DNA from: Alphaproteobacteria bacterium
Lineage (GTDB): Bacteria; Pseudomonadota; Alphaproteobacteria; Bin95
Reading direction: 5' to 3'
Assembly (NCBI GenBank): GCA_020638555.1
Contig: JACKII010000001.1
Coordinates: forward strand, 620,001-684,000
Length of the DNA stretch: 64,000 nt
Below, piece by piece: positions 49,695 through 58,096 of the stretch. Made by a program: the position numbers and the translations under genes. Position 1 is the first letter of the stretch. Each line of letters begins with the position of its first letter. The notes beneath the pieces are model-generated. The model was not told the origin of the DNA and made no database searches. It worked only from the letters and a program-made list of their open reading frames with translations.

Positions 49695-50513
49695 TCAGGC
49701 GGGCCGGGTGGCGCCGACGACATAGGCCTGGATCTTGGCCGAAACCGGCCCGCTGCCGAAGCGGTTGCGGATCGCGTCGGCCGCGGTGTCGGTAACCGCC
49801 TCCAGCGCGCCCGGATCGCGGTGTTCGATCTCGTTCCGCAGCGGCGTGCCCTGGCAGTAGGCGATGGCGGGATCGCGATGCGAGGCGGCGCTGCTCACGG
49901 CCGCGACCGTTTCGACCGCGATATCCGCGAAGCCGGCGGCGCGGAGGTCGGCGGCGATGCGGTCGGCGTCGTGGTGGCCGTGCGGGGTGCGCGCCAGGAA
50001 GCGGGACGGATCATGCGGGAAGATCGTGGCCGCGGCCGCCGTGACGACATCGGCGAACACGTTTTCCTCGATCCGGTCCCAGACATTGAACAGGAAGCGG
50101 CCGCCCGGCTTCAACACGCGCCGGGCCTCGCGGTAGCCGGCAACGCGGTCGGGGAAGAACATCACGCCGAACTGGCAGCAGACCGCGTCGAAGGCCTGGT
50201 CCCCAAACGGCAGCGCCAGCGCATCGGCCTGCTGCCAGGCCAGGCGGTCGTCGGCCGGCTGGCGCGCTTGCGCCCGGGCAAGCATCGGCTGGTTCAGGTC
50301 GGTGACGGTGTAGGCGGCGGTCGTGGCCAGCAGCGGCGCCAGCGCCCTGGTGACGACGCCGCTGCCCGCCGCGGTTTCCAGGACGCTGGCCGGCGCGTGC
50401 ACGGCGACCCTGCGAGCCAGATCGGCGGCGTAGTGCTCGAAGATGAGCGGCACCAGATAGGTGTCGTAGATTTCCGGGATCGAGCCCGAAAACACCTTGT
50501 CGCTGTCACTCAT
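49695..50513 (-). CDS. class I SAM-dependent methyltransferase
   Basis: A 272-residue methyltransferase similar to Methyltransf_11/25 types. SAM motif LETAAGSGVVTRAL (about 45-58), acidic VTDLNQPML, and PFGDQAFDAVCCQFG motif IV followed by LKPGGRFLFNVWD are in the canonical order. The small-molecule or lipid substrate is unknown. It converges with the MBL-fold gene, separated by nine bp. Confidence 0.88.
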   Translation of the reverse strand: MSDSDKVFSGSIPEIYDTYLVPLIFEHYAADLARRVAVHAPASVLETAAGSGVVTRALAPLLATTAAYTVTDLNQPMLARAQARQPADDRLAWQQADALALPFGDQAFDAVCCQFGVMFFPDRVAGYREARRVLKPGGRFLFNVWDRIEENVFADVVTAAAATIFPHDPSRFLARTPHGHHDADRIAADLRAAGFADIAVETVAAVSSAASHRDPAIAYCQGTPLRNEIEHRDPGALEAVTDTAADAIRNRFGSGPVSAKIQAYVVGATRPA

Positions 50514-50577
50514 CGGTCGCGAGTCCTGCTCGGGAGGGGCGGGCCTTGCCGTCCGCCGCCGCTGGCCGGGCGCGGGG

Positions 50578-50997
50578 TCAGGTCCAGCCCAGTTGGGCGA
50601 GGGCGTGGGCGTCGTTCCAGACCTTGGTCATGGACGCGACCTTGCCGTCGCCGTTCATGCGGATGGCGTAGACATAGTCGGTGTCGAACGACTTGTTGGT
50701 GGGCGGGACCGGGCCGCCCTCGCCGGTGTGGGTGGCGTGGAAGGTCGCCACGAAGGTAGCGGTGTTCGTATCCGGGTCCCAGGACTTGGCGTGCAGCGTG
50801 TAGGTGCAATCCGGCAGCGGGCCGGCCGCCAGGCCCTTCATCCATTCGCAATAGTCTCGCAGCGTGGTGACCCCTGCCAGGGCGCCGGCCTGGCAGGAGA
50901 AGCCCGCGCCGTCGGCCACATAGGACTTGCAGCCGTCCCAGCCTTGCGGGGCCTCGCAGGCCTGGAAGAATTTCTGGGCGGTTTCAAATGCGGACAT
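50578..50997 (-). CDS. SnoaL-like/NTF2-like protein
   Basis: A 139-residue protein of the cone-shaped NTF2 fold. AFETAQKFFQACEAPQGWDGCKSYV is the first helix pair, and the beta-sheet contains TYTLHAKSWD, ATFVATFHATHTGEGG and KSFDTDYVYAIRM. No catalytic residues are certain. ATG 50997 is preceded by GGAGGCGATT; the in-frame ATG 12 bases earlier lies over that ribosome site. It is followed on the minus strand after 64 bp by the methyltransferase gene. Confidence 0.75.
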   Translation of the reverse strand: MSAFETAQKFFQACEAPQGWDGCKSYVADGAGFSCQAGALAGVTTLRDYCEWMKGLAAGPLPDCTYTLHAKSWDPDTNTATFVATFHATHTGEGGPVPPTNKSFDTDYVYAIRMNGDGKVASMTKVWNDAHALAQLGWT

Positions 50998-51186
50998 AAT
51001 CGCCTCCATTCCATTTCTTCAATGCTCTTGCCCAACCAAGTAGGAGCGGGGTGAATACTATCACATGCGCGGGGTGCGACCAAATGGATTGTTCGGGGCG
51101 CGCCCCCGGCCTCCGGCCTCTCGACCGGTGGGTGGGAAAGCGTGCTAGGCTGGCGCAAAGATCCGCACGCTCAGGAAACCCCGCCC

Positions 51187-52329
51187 ATGCCGTCGAACCC
51201 CGTCTACACCACCGAGCACGACCTGTTCCGCGAGACCTGCCGCCGCTTCCTGGCCGAGGAGGTGGTGCCGTTTCAGGCCGAATGGGAGAAGGCCGGCATC
51301 GTGCCGCGCGCGCTCTGGACCAAGGCGGCCGAGCTGGGCCTGCTGCTGCCGACCACGGCGGAGGACTATGGCGGCGCCGGCGCGGATTTCGGCTTCTGCG
51401 CCGTGTTCTGCGAGGAGGTGATGCAGGCCAACGCCGCCGGCGCAGCGCTGGGCATGGCGCTGCACAACGACATCTGCGCGCCTTATATCGAACATTACGG
51501 CAGCGAGGCGCAGAAACGGCGCTGGCTGCCGGCCATGGCCAGGGGCGAGGCGATCGCCGCCATCGCCATGAGCGAGCCGGCGGCGGGCAGCGACCTGCAA
51601 GGGGTGAAGACCCGCGCGGTGTGCGACGGCGACGACTATGTCATCACCGGCCAGAAGACCTTCATCACCAACGGCCAGCACGCCGACGTGGTGATCGTCG
51701 TCTGCAAGACCGACCCGGACAAGGGCGCCAAGGGCACCAGCCTGATCCTGGTCGAGACCGACCGGCCCGGCTTCGCCCGCGGCCGCAATCTCGACAAGCT
51801 GGGCATGAAGGCGCAGGACACGTCCGAACTGTTCTTCGACCAGGTGCGGGTGCCGGTTGCCAACCGGCTGGGCGAGGAAAACCAGGGCTTCCGCTATCTG
51901 ATGGAGCAATTGCCGCGCGAACGCCTGCAAGCCGCGATCCAGGGGCTGGCCGCGGCGGAGGCGGCCTTGGCCTGGACCGTCGCCTATACCCGCGAGCGCG
52001 AGGCGTTCGGGCAGAAGGTGTTCGACTTCCAGAACACCCAGTTCAAGCTGGCCGACATCCGCACCGAATGCCTGGTCGCCCGCGCCTTTGTCGAGAAATG
52101 CCTCGCCGCCCAGGCCGACGGCACGCTGACCCAGGAAATGGGCGCGGCCGCCAAGCTCTATTGCAGCGAATTGCAGGGCCGCGCCACCGACGAGTGCCTG
52201 CAATTGCACGGCGGCTATGGTTTCATGGCGGAATATCCGATCACGAAACTCTATGCCGACAGCCGTGTGAACCGCATCTATGCGGGATCGTCCGAGATCA
52301 TGCGCCTGATCGTGGCGCGGAGCCTGTGA
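51187..52329 (+). CDS. acyl-CoA dehydrogenase
   Basis: A 380-residue FAD enzyme that oxidises acyl-CoA to trans-2-enoyl-CoA. The N-terminal helical domain, IAAIAMSEPAAGSDLQGVKTRA (flavin/acyl contact), the middle beta domain, and the C-terminal helices with FGQKVFDFQNTQFKLADI and LQLHGGYGFMAEYPITKLYAD plus the R-x-YAGSSEIM motif fit the family well. The catalytic Glu is likely within the YAGSSE segment, as in medium-/isovaleryl-type enzymes. The substrate is unknown. An OYE gene is next. Confidence 0.93.
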   Translation: MPSNPVYTTEHDLFRETCRRFLAEEVVPFQAEWEKAGIVPRALWTKAAELGLLLPTTAEDYGGAGADFGFCAVFCEEVMQANAAGAALGMALHNDICAPYIEHYGSEAQKRRWLPAMARGEAIAAIAMSEPAAGSDLQGVKTRAVCDGDDYVITGQKTFITNGQHADVVIVVCKTDPDKGAKGTSLILVETDRPGFARGRNLDKLGMKAQDTSELFFDQVRVPVANRLGEENQGFRYLMEQLPRERLQAAIQGLAAAEAALAWTVAYTREREAFGQKVFDFQNTQFKLADIRTECLVARAFVEKCLAAQADGTLTQEMGAAAKLYCSELQGRATDECLQLHGGYGFMAEYPITKLYADSRVNRIYAGSSEIMRLIVARSL

Positions 52330-52348
52330 GGGGAAGGCGCTGAGCCGG

Positions 52349-52475
52349 CCCTTCGAGACGCGGCATTGCCGCTCCTCAGGGTGAAAGGAAAGATATAGTC
52401 TCGCCCCGAGTGGCGCTCGCCAGAGCGCGCATCGAAGGGCGGGGCCGCGATTGGCGCGCCGACGCCATCATCCGC
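52349..52475. repeat. partial CCCTTCGAGAC-type dispersed repeat
   Basis: CCCTTCGAGACGCGGCATTGCCGCTCCTCAGGGTGA at 52349 onwards, with GCGCGCATCGAAGGGCGG further down, resembles a widespread alphaproteobacterial repeat. It lies between the acyl-CoA dehydrogenase and OYE genes, in the presumed transcript. (Motif shown in pieces: CCCTTCGAGACGC, GCTCCTCAGGGTGA, CATCGAAGGG.). Confidence 0.6.
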
Positions 52476-52550
52476 TCCGTCTCGCCATCCCCGAAATCCG
52501 GGGCTATGGTGGCGGCCACATTTCGCGTTATTCCCAAGGACATTCGCCCC

Positions 52551-53702
52551 ATGGCCTCGCCCAAGCTGTTCGAGCCGCTGACCATTCGCGGCGTCACCAT
52601 GAAAAACCGCGTCTGCGTCGCGCCGATGCACCAGTACGCCGCCGACCACGGCTTCGCCACCGACTGGCACCTGATGAATATCGGCCGGTTCGCCGCCGGC
52701 GGTGCCGGCTTGACCTTCGTCGAGAGCACCAAGTGCGATCGCCGCGGCTGCGGCACGGTCGGCGATCTGGCGCTCTGGGACGACAAGTTCATTCCGGGCG
52801 TGAAGCGCCTCGCCGACTTCATCAAGGCCCATGACAGCGTCGCCGCGATCCAGATCGGCCATTCCGGCCGCAAGGCCAAGCGCTATCGCCCCTGGGAGGG
52901 CGGGGCGCCGCTGCTGGAGAATCCCGGCGTCGACCGGGCCTATTGGGACAGTTGGGAGCTGGTGGCGCCCAGCGCCGAGCCGGCCAGCCCGAAAGATCCG
53001 ACGCCGCGCGCGCTCACCAACCAGGAGGTCAAGGACCTGGTCGGGATGTGGGGCCAGGCGGCGCGCCGGGCGAACGAATGCGGCTTCGACGTGTTCGAGA
53101 TCCACGGCGCCCACGGCTATCTGATCCACCAGTTCCTGAGCCCCGTCGCCAATCTGCGCAACGACGAGTACGGCGGCTCGGAAGCCAACCGCATGCGCTT
53201 CTGCACCGAGGTGGTGGAGAGCGTGCGCGCCCACTGGCCGGACGACAAGCCGCTGTTCCTGCGCCTCTCGTGCGAGGACCGGGCCGGCTGGGACCTGGCG
53301 GCGAGCGTGCGGCTCGCGAAGATCGTCAAGACGCTGGGCGTCGACGTGATCGACTGTTCCGGCGGCGGCATGCAGGGCAGCCCGACCGAGTTCGCCCCGT
53401 CCTACGGCTATCAGGTGCCCTATTCCGACACCATCCGGCGCGAGGCGGACATGCTGACCATGGCGGTCGGCCTGATCGTGCACGCCGAGCAGGCGGAGGA
53501 AATCCTGGAGAAGGGGCAGGCGGACATCATCGCGCTGGCGCGCGAGATTCTGTACAACCCGAACTGGCCGATGGACGCGGCGCGCAAGCTGGGCTTCGAG
53601 AACCATCTGGCGACGGTGCCGGACCAGCAGGCCTACTGGCTCGGCCGGCGCGAGGCGACGGCGAAAGAGGTGGTGCCCAGCACCTATGGCCAGGGCTGGT
53701 GA
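52551..53702 (+). CDS. Old Yellow Enzyme family NADH:flavin oxidoreductase
   Basis: A 383-residue FMN TIM-barrel ene-reductase. FEPLTIRGVTMKNRVCVAPM at the N-terminus, IQIGHSGRKA for substrate binding (H, R), the EIHGAHGYLIHQFLSP segment and NDEYGGSEANRMRF match YqjM-like OYEs. LAREILYNPNWP completes the C-terminal barrel. It reduces activated C=C bonds. Residues before the ATG at 52551 look non-coding, supporting this start. Neighbouring acyl-CoA dehydrogenase and transporter genes point to catabolism. Confidence 0.9.
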   Translation: MASPKLFEPLTIRGVTMKNRVCVAPMHQYAADHGFATDWHLMNIGRFAAGGAGLTFVESTKCDRRGCGTVGDLALWDDKFIPGVKRLADFIKAHDSVAAIQIGHSGRKAKRYRPWEGGAPLLENPGVDRAYWDSWELVAPSAEPASPKDPTPRALTNQEVKDLVGMWGQAARRANECGFDVFEIHGAHGYLIHQFLSPVANLRNDEYGGSEANRMRFCTEVVESVRAHWPDDKPLFLRLSCEDRAGWDLAASVRLAKIVKTLGVDVIDCSGGGMQGSPTEFAPSYGYQVPYSDTIRREADMLTMAVGLIVHAEQAEEILEKGQADIIALAREILYNPNWPMDAARKLGFENHLATVPDQQAYWLGRREATAKEVVPSTYGQGW

Positions 53703-53742
53703 CGCGCGGGCCGTGCTTGACGGCCGCGAACTCCCGAGGGGA

Positions 53743-53873
53743 CGGTGTTCGAAGCATGACACCGGCCCCGGATGGCGGCTCCGCCCCCACCGGGATACAC
53801 CGATCCTTGGAGTGAGGTGTTTCCCGGCCGCGCCGGAGGCGGGAGCCGGGACCGGTCGCGCTCGCGAACACCG
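53743..53873 (+). repeat. dispersed repeat family B, copy 4 (arms reversed order)
   Basis: GGTGTTCGAAGCATGACACC, GCCCCGGATGGCGGC, then TTTCCCGGCCGCGCCGGAGGC and GCCGGGACCGGTCGC, CTCGCGAACACC. It lies between the OYE and the first tandem MFS gene, both on the plus strand, so it must be transcribed. Confidence 0.82.
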
Positions 53874-53894
53874 GCACCGGGTCTGGGTCCGACC

Positions 53895-55091
53895 ATGAAC
53901 CCGCTGGTCGTCGTCTCCGGCGCGATGCTGGTGCAGCAGATGCTGATCACCTTTGCCAGCAATTCCGTGCCGGTGCTGGTGCCGCCGATTTCGGAAGCGT
54001 TCGGCGTCAACCCCGGCCTGTTGGGTGTCTTCACCAGCGTGCTCTATGGCTGCGGCATCGCCACCTCGGTGGCGAGCGGCGGCGTGATCCTGCGCTTTGG
54101 CGCCTTCCGCATGAGCCAGTTCGCGCTGGCCATGGCCGGGCTGGGGCTGCTGCTGTGCGGGCTCGGCTGGCTCTGGCTGTTTCCGGTGGCGGCCATGTGC
54201 CTGGGCCTGGGGATGGGGCCTTCGACGCCGGCCTCCAGCCACATCCTGGCGCGGTTTGCGACGCCACAGGCCGCACCTCTGGTGTTCTCGATCAAGCAGA
54301 CCGGCGTGCCGTTCGGCGGCATGCTGGCCGGCCTGTTCCTGCCCTTCGCCGTCGCCGTCGGCGGCTGGCAGTCGGGATTGCTGGCGGGCGCGCTCGCCTG
54401 CTGGGCGCTGGCGCTGGCGCTGTGGCCGGCGCACCGGGCCTATGACGACGACCGGCAGCCGAACCGGCGCCTGTCCCTGGCCGACGTGGGTCTGGCGCTC
54501 CGGACCGCGGTCGGCAGCCGCAACATGGCGGAACTGGCCTTCGCCGGCTTCGCCTTCAGCGGCTTGCAGGTGACGTTCACGTCTTATTACGTGGCCTATC
54601 TGGTGCACGACGCGGCCCGACCCTTTGCCGAGGCGGGCGAGATGCTGGCCTGGGCCAGCGCCATCGCCATCGCCGGCCGCATTTTCTGGGGCGCGCTGGC
54701 GGGCCGGGTGCTGCCGTCGCGGCCGCTGCTGGCCTTCCTGTCCTGGGCCATGGTGGCGGCGACATTCGGCATCATCCTGCTGGGGCCGGAGAGTTCGCGG
54801 CTCTGGATCATCGGCGCCGGCCTGCTGATGGGAGCGACGACGGTGAGCTGGAACGGCGTCCACCTGGCCGAGGTGGCGCGCCTGGCGCCGGCCGGCAATG
54901 CCAGCGTCGCGACCGCGGGCGTGCTGTTCTGCTGCTTTTCGGGCCTGCTGGTGCTGCCGGGCGCATTCGGTGCCATCGTGGCCGCGACCGGCGACTACGA
55001 CCTGGGCTTCTATGTCGCCGCGGCGCCGACGCTGATCACGGGCATCATGCTGTTGCGGTCGGTGCCGCGCCCCTCTCCCGTCAATCCCTAA
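53895..55091 (+). CDS. MFS transporter (tandem paralogue 1)
   Basis: A 398-residue major-facilitator protein with 12 predicted helices. Helix 1 begins at LVVVSGAML. A signature shared with the next gene is the STPASSHILARF..APLVFSIKQTGVPFGG block, near helix 4-5. It resembles CynX/NimT-like transporters that carry organic anions. Substrate unknown. It is followed after nine bp by the second paralogue. The start at 53895 leaves no room for a strong ribosome site but begins at the helix 1 boundary. Confidence 0.86.
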   Translation: MNPLVVVSGAMLVQQMLITFASNSVPVLVPPISEAFGVNPGLLGVFTSVLYGCGIATSVASGGVILRFGAFRMSQFALAMAGLGLLLCGLGWLWLFPVAAMCLGLGMGPSTPASSHILARFATPQAAPLVFSIKQTGVPFGGMLAGLFLPFAVAVGGWQSGLLAGALACWALALALWPAHRAYDDDRQPNRRLSLADVGLALRTAVGSRNMAELAFAGFAFSGLQVTFTSYYVAYLVHDAARPFAEAGEMLAWASAIAIAGRIFWGALAGRVLPSRPLLAFLSWAMVAATFGIILLGPESSRLWIIGAGLLMGATTVSWNGVHLAEVARLAPAGNASVATAGVLFCCFSGLLVLPGAFGAIVAATGDYDLGFYVAAAPTLITGIMLLRSVPRPSPVNP

Positions 55092-55100
55092 GCGAGGCCG

Positions 55101-56300
55101 ATGTCTGCGCCCCTTCTGATCGTGATTTCCGCCATGCTGATCCAGCAGGCGTTCGCGTATTTCGCTGCGCTGGTGCTGCCGAACATGGCGCCGGCGGTGG
55201 CGGCCGACCTGAACATCGACCCGCACCTGATCGGCTTCTACACCGGCGTGCTCTACTTCTTCTCCAGCATGGGGCAGCTGTCGTGCGGCGGCTTCATCCT
55301 GCGCTTCGGCGCGGTGCGGATGAGCCAGGCCTCGCTGGTGTTCATGGGGCTGGCGCTGATGCTCGGCTATTTCGGCGCGCTGCCGGTGTTTGTCGCCGCG
55401 GCGGCGCTGACCGGCCTTGCCTCCTCGGTGTCGACGCCGGCGAGTTCGCACCTGCTGGCGCGCTACAGCCCGCCGAAATACGCGCCGCTGATCTTCAGCG
55501 TGAAGCAGACCGGCGTGCCGGTGGGCGGCCTGATGGCCGGCATTGCCGTGCCGCTGTTGCTGGGCTGGATCGGCTGGCGCGGCGCCTTCGTCGCCTGCGG
55601 CGTGGCGATGATCGCGTTTGCGATCCTGCTGCAGCCGATCCGCGAGCGCTTCGACACCGACCGCAACCCGGCCCAGTCGCTGAAACCGGGCTTCATCTGG
55701 CAGAATATCCGGCAGGTGCTGGGCACGCCGAGCCTGCGCGACCTGGCGCTTGGCATGTTCTGCTTTGTCGGCCTGCAAGGGCTGTTCGGCTCGTATTTCG
55801 TCACCTACATCTCCGAGAATATGGGCCGGTCGCTGGAAGGCGCGAACCATATCTTCTCCGTTGCCATGACCACGGCCATCGTCGCGCGTATCCTGTGGGG
55901 CTGGGTCGGCAGCGCGCTGATGCCGGCGCGCCGGGTCATCGCCTATCTGGCGGCGGTGATGGTGGTGGCGGCGGTGGGCATGGGCCTGGTCCGGCGCGAG
56001 TGGAGCGACCTGGCGATTGCCGCCGTCGCCATCCTTTATTGCATCAGCGCGCTCAGCTGGCACGGCCTGATGATGGCCGAGATCGCGCGGCTGGCACCCG
56101 CAGGCCGCGTCGGGCCGGTGACGGGCGCGGCGCTGGCCTGCGCCGGCGCCGGCATGATGAGCTATCCCATGCTCTATGCCCTGCTGCTGGAGGCGACCGG
56201 CGACCCGACGCTGGGCTTCTTCATTGCGGCCTTGCCGGCGGCCATCATGGCGGTCAAGCTGTATCTGCCGCCGAAACACGTGGAAGGAGCCGCCGTATGA
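55101..56300 (+). CDS. MFS transporter (tandem paralogue 2)
   Basis: A 399-residue MFS protein paralogous to the preceding gene, with the STPASSHLLARY..APLIFSVKQTGVPVGG block. 12 helices. Its stop overlaps the start of a SnoaL-like gene (ATGA), implying translational coupling. Tandem paralogues with one transport family block but different pores may import related compounds or form a hetero-pair; neither is established. Confidence 0.86.
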   Translation: MSAPLLIVISAMLIQQAFAYFAALVLPNMAPAVAADLNIDPHLIGFYTGVLYFFSSMGQLSCGGFILRFGAVRMSQASLVFMGLALMLGYFGALPVFVAAAALTGLASSVSTPASSHLLARYSPPKYAPLIFSVKQTGVPVGGLMAGIAVPLLLGWIGWRGAFVACGVAMIAFAILLQPIRERFDTDRNPAQSLKPGFIWQNIRQVLGTPSLRDLALGMFCFVGLQGLFGSYFVTYISENMGRSLEGANHIFSVAMTTAIVARILWGWVGSALMPARRVIAYLAAVMVVAAVGMGLVRREWSDLAIAAVAILYCISALSWHGLMMAEIARLAPAGRVGPVTGAALACAGAGMMSYPMLYALLLEATGDPTLGFFIAALPAAIMAVKLYLPPKHVEGAAV

Positions 56301-56764
56301 GCTTCATCGACCTTTTGAACCGGTTCACCGATGCCGTCGAGGCCGGGGACGGCCAGGCGCTGGCCCGGTTGTTCACCGACGACGGCATCTATCACGACAC
56401 CTTCTATGGCGCTTTCCAGGGCCGCGACGCCATCGCCGACATGCTGGAGAATCATTTCTGGCGCGACGCCCGCGCGTTCCGCTGGGACATGCGCGAGCCG
56501 GTGATTCAGGGCGAGATCGGCTATGCCCACTGGCTGTTCAGCTATGAGAGCAAGCTCGCCACCGCCGAGGGCAAGCGCGTCGCCTTCGAGGGCATGAGCT
56601 GCTTTCACCTGCGCGGCGACCTGATCCAGCATTATGGCGAGGTGTTCGACCAGGGCATCGCGCTGGCCCAGACCGGCTTTGCCGCCGACCGCATCGCCAA
56701 GCGGCTGGCGCGCGAGGCCGACGGCGTGCGCAAGCGCGCCGCCGGCACCCGGCATCTGGCCTGA
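56297..56764 (+). CDS. SnoaL-like/NTF2-fold protein
   Basis: A 155-residue protein with FTDAVEAGDGQALARLFTDDGIYHDTFYGAFQGRDAI, the NTF2 fold signature with a hydrophobic pocket and polar residues (D-D, H-D). WDMREPVI and SCFHLRGDLIQHYGEVF complete the sheet. Many such proteins are isomerases, cyclases or hydrolases, and some are binding proteins. Coupled by ATGA to the second MFS gene, it probably acts on the transported compound. The C-terminal basic extension (RLAREADGVRKRA) is extra. (Signature read in pieces.). Confidence 0.8.
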   Translation: MSFIDLLNRFTDAVEAGDGQALARLFTDDGIYHDTFYGAFQGRDAIADMLENHFWRDARAFRWDMREPVIQGEIGYAHWLFSYESKLATAEGKRVAFEGMSCFHLRGDLIQHYGEVFDQGIALAQTGFAADRIAKRLAREADGVRKRAAGTRHLA

Positions 56765-56776
56765 GGCTTGGGTCCC

Positions 56777-57412
56777 ATGGGGGAGAGGGTGCTGTGGGGC
56801 GCGGTCTCGTCCCGCGCGCTGCGGGTGCACTGGGCGCTGATCGAGCTGGGCCTGGCCTATCGCAGCGTGCCGATCCAGTCGCGCAGCGGCGAGACCGAGA
56901 CGCCGGAATACGGTCGGCTGAACCCCAGGCGGAAAATCCCCACCTTCCGGGACGGCGACTTGGTGCTGACCGAAAGCGCCGCCATCGTCACCTATCTGGC
57001 CGAGACCTATGGCACGCCGGAGCGCTCGCTGATCCCGACGGCGCAGCCGATGCGGGCGAAGTATTTCGAATGGCTGTCCTTCGTGGCGATGGAGCTGGAC
57101 GCCACCGCCCTCTATGTGCTGCGCCGGCACGAGGGGCTGCCAGAGATCTATGGCGCCGCACCGGTCGCGTGCCGGGCGGCACGGGCCTATTTCGACAAGA
57201 TGATCCGGGCGAGCGCGGCGGACCTGGCGGATGGGCGCCGCTATTTGACCGGCGAGGCGTTCACCGGCGCCGATATCTGCATGACCACGGTGCTGGACTG
57301 GGCCGAGCGCTATGACTGCCCGCTGCCGGAGGCCTGGCTCGCCTATCGCGAGCGGGTGCGCGAGCGGCCGAGCTATGCGGCGGCGCTGGCGGCCAACCGG
57401 GCGCCGGCATAG
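56777..57412 (+). CDS. glutathione S-transferase family protein
   Basis: A 211-residue GST. The thioredoxin-like N-domain has VLWGAVSSRALRVHWAL, where SSRALR supplies the catalytic Ser, and RLNPRRKIPTF..LTESAAIVTYLAE binds glutathione. A helical C-domain follows, with YLTGEAFTGADICMTTVL. The start at ATG 56777 is favoured over a TTG at 56768. It ends the plus-strand run with the MFS pair and SnoaL-like gene. A possible role is conjugation or isomerisation of a catabolic substrate. Confidence 0.87.
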   Translation: MGERVLWGAVSSRALRVHWALIELGLAYRSVPIQSRSGETETPEYGRLNPRRKIPTFRDGDLVLTESAAIVTYLAETYGTPERSLIPTAQPMRAKYFEWLSFVAMELDATALYVLRRHEGLPEIYGAAPVACRAARAYFDKMIRASAADLADGRRYLTGEAFTGADICMTTVLDWAERYDCPLPEAWLAYRERVRERPSYAAALAANRAPA

Positions 57413-57417
57413 GGGTG

Positions 57418-57711
57418 TCAATCCGGTTCGAACATACCCGGCAAATGGCGCGCGCCGTGAACGACGCGAACGATTTCCACATCCGGTCCGGTGACGCGAT
57501 ACAAAATAAGATAGGAGCGGAAGGTCAACAGCCGCAGATCGGGACGGATTTCCGGTCGCGCGACACCGAGAAACGGCCGTCGGGCCAATTGCCGGCAGCG
57601 CCGATCCAAGGCTTCCGTAAAGCGCGCGGCGGCATCGGGATTGCGGGCCGCAATGTAATCGCCGATGCCGATCAGGTCCGCCCGGGCCGCAGGCGAAAAC
57701 CGGAGGGCCAT
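57418..57711 (-). CDS. parE: ParE/RelE-family toxin
   Basis: A 97-residue protein of the ParE/RelE toxin fold. FSPAARADLIGIGDYIA at the start and the PEIRPDLRLLTFRSYLILYRV block plus RVVHGARH at the end match ParE, which inhibits DNA gyrase. Its ATG shares a base with the antitoxin's TGA (TGATG), so translation is coupled. Located between the GST gene and a phosphoesterase gene; no other mobile-element signal is seen. Confidence 0.9.
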   Translation of the reverse strand: MALRFSPAARADLIGIGDYIAARNPDAAARFTEALDRRCRQLARRPFLGVARPEIRPDLRLLTFRSYLILYRVTGPDVEIVRVVHGARHLPGMFEPD

Positions 57712-57989
57712 CAGTTGGCCTTTGAGCCGAAACGCTCCCGCAGTTCCAGGAGAACGGCCTCGCCTTCCAAACTCTGCCCGCTGGTCATGCCTTCGTCCCA
57801 CAAACGACCGATTGCCGCCTCGGCAGCAGCAGGCAGTGCGTTCGGCGAAAGTCGCAGTAAGGCACGCTGATCCTGCCAGAGCCCGAACGCATCCCGCAAG
57901 ACCGCTTCAGGGTCGCTATAATCGCCGCTGGCGATCGCGTCATCGACCAGGGCTTGCAGGTCGGGAGGGAGGACAAAAGCGTCCGGCAT
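57711..57989 (-). CDS. parD: ParD-like antitoxin
   Basis: A 92-residue protein with an N-terminal short strand (DAFVLPPDL) and a helix (LVDDAIASGDYSDPEAVLRDAF) typical of ribbon-helix-helix ParD antitoxins, followed by a C-terminal acidic/helical tail that wraps the toxin. It is first in the operon and usually autoregulates through its RHH domain. The coupled order, antitoxin then toxin with TGATG, is normal. Confidence 0.85.
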   Translation of the reverse strand: MPDAFVLPPDLQALVDDAIASGDYSDPEAVLRDAFGLWQDQRALLRLSPNALPAAAEAAIGRLWDEGMTSGQSLEGEAVLLELRERFGSKAN

Positions 57990-58096
57990 TTTGGTGGTGG
58001 CCTTTCGAGCTTCACTGAATGTAGGCGCGATCGTGCCTGGGCTCAACGCTGCGTTGCCGCGAGAGCAGCCGCCAACCGTTGCCGAGGTCGACCCGG

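Noticed and set aside
52278..56279. A 1333-codon open frame on the minus strand
   Set aside because: It lies opposite the OYE, MFS and part of the SnoaL genes, has Arg/His/Asp/Gly-rich composition without domains, and is an antisense effect of high GC.
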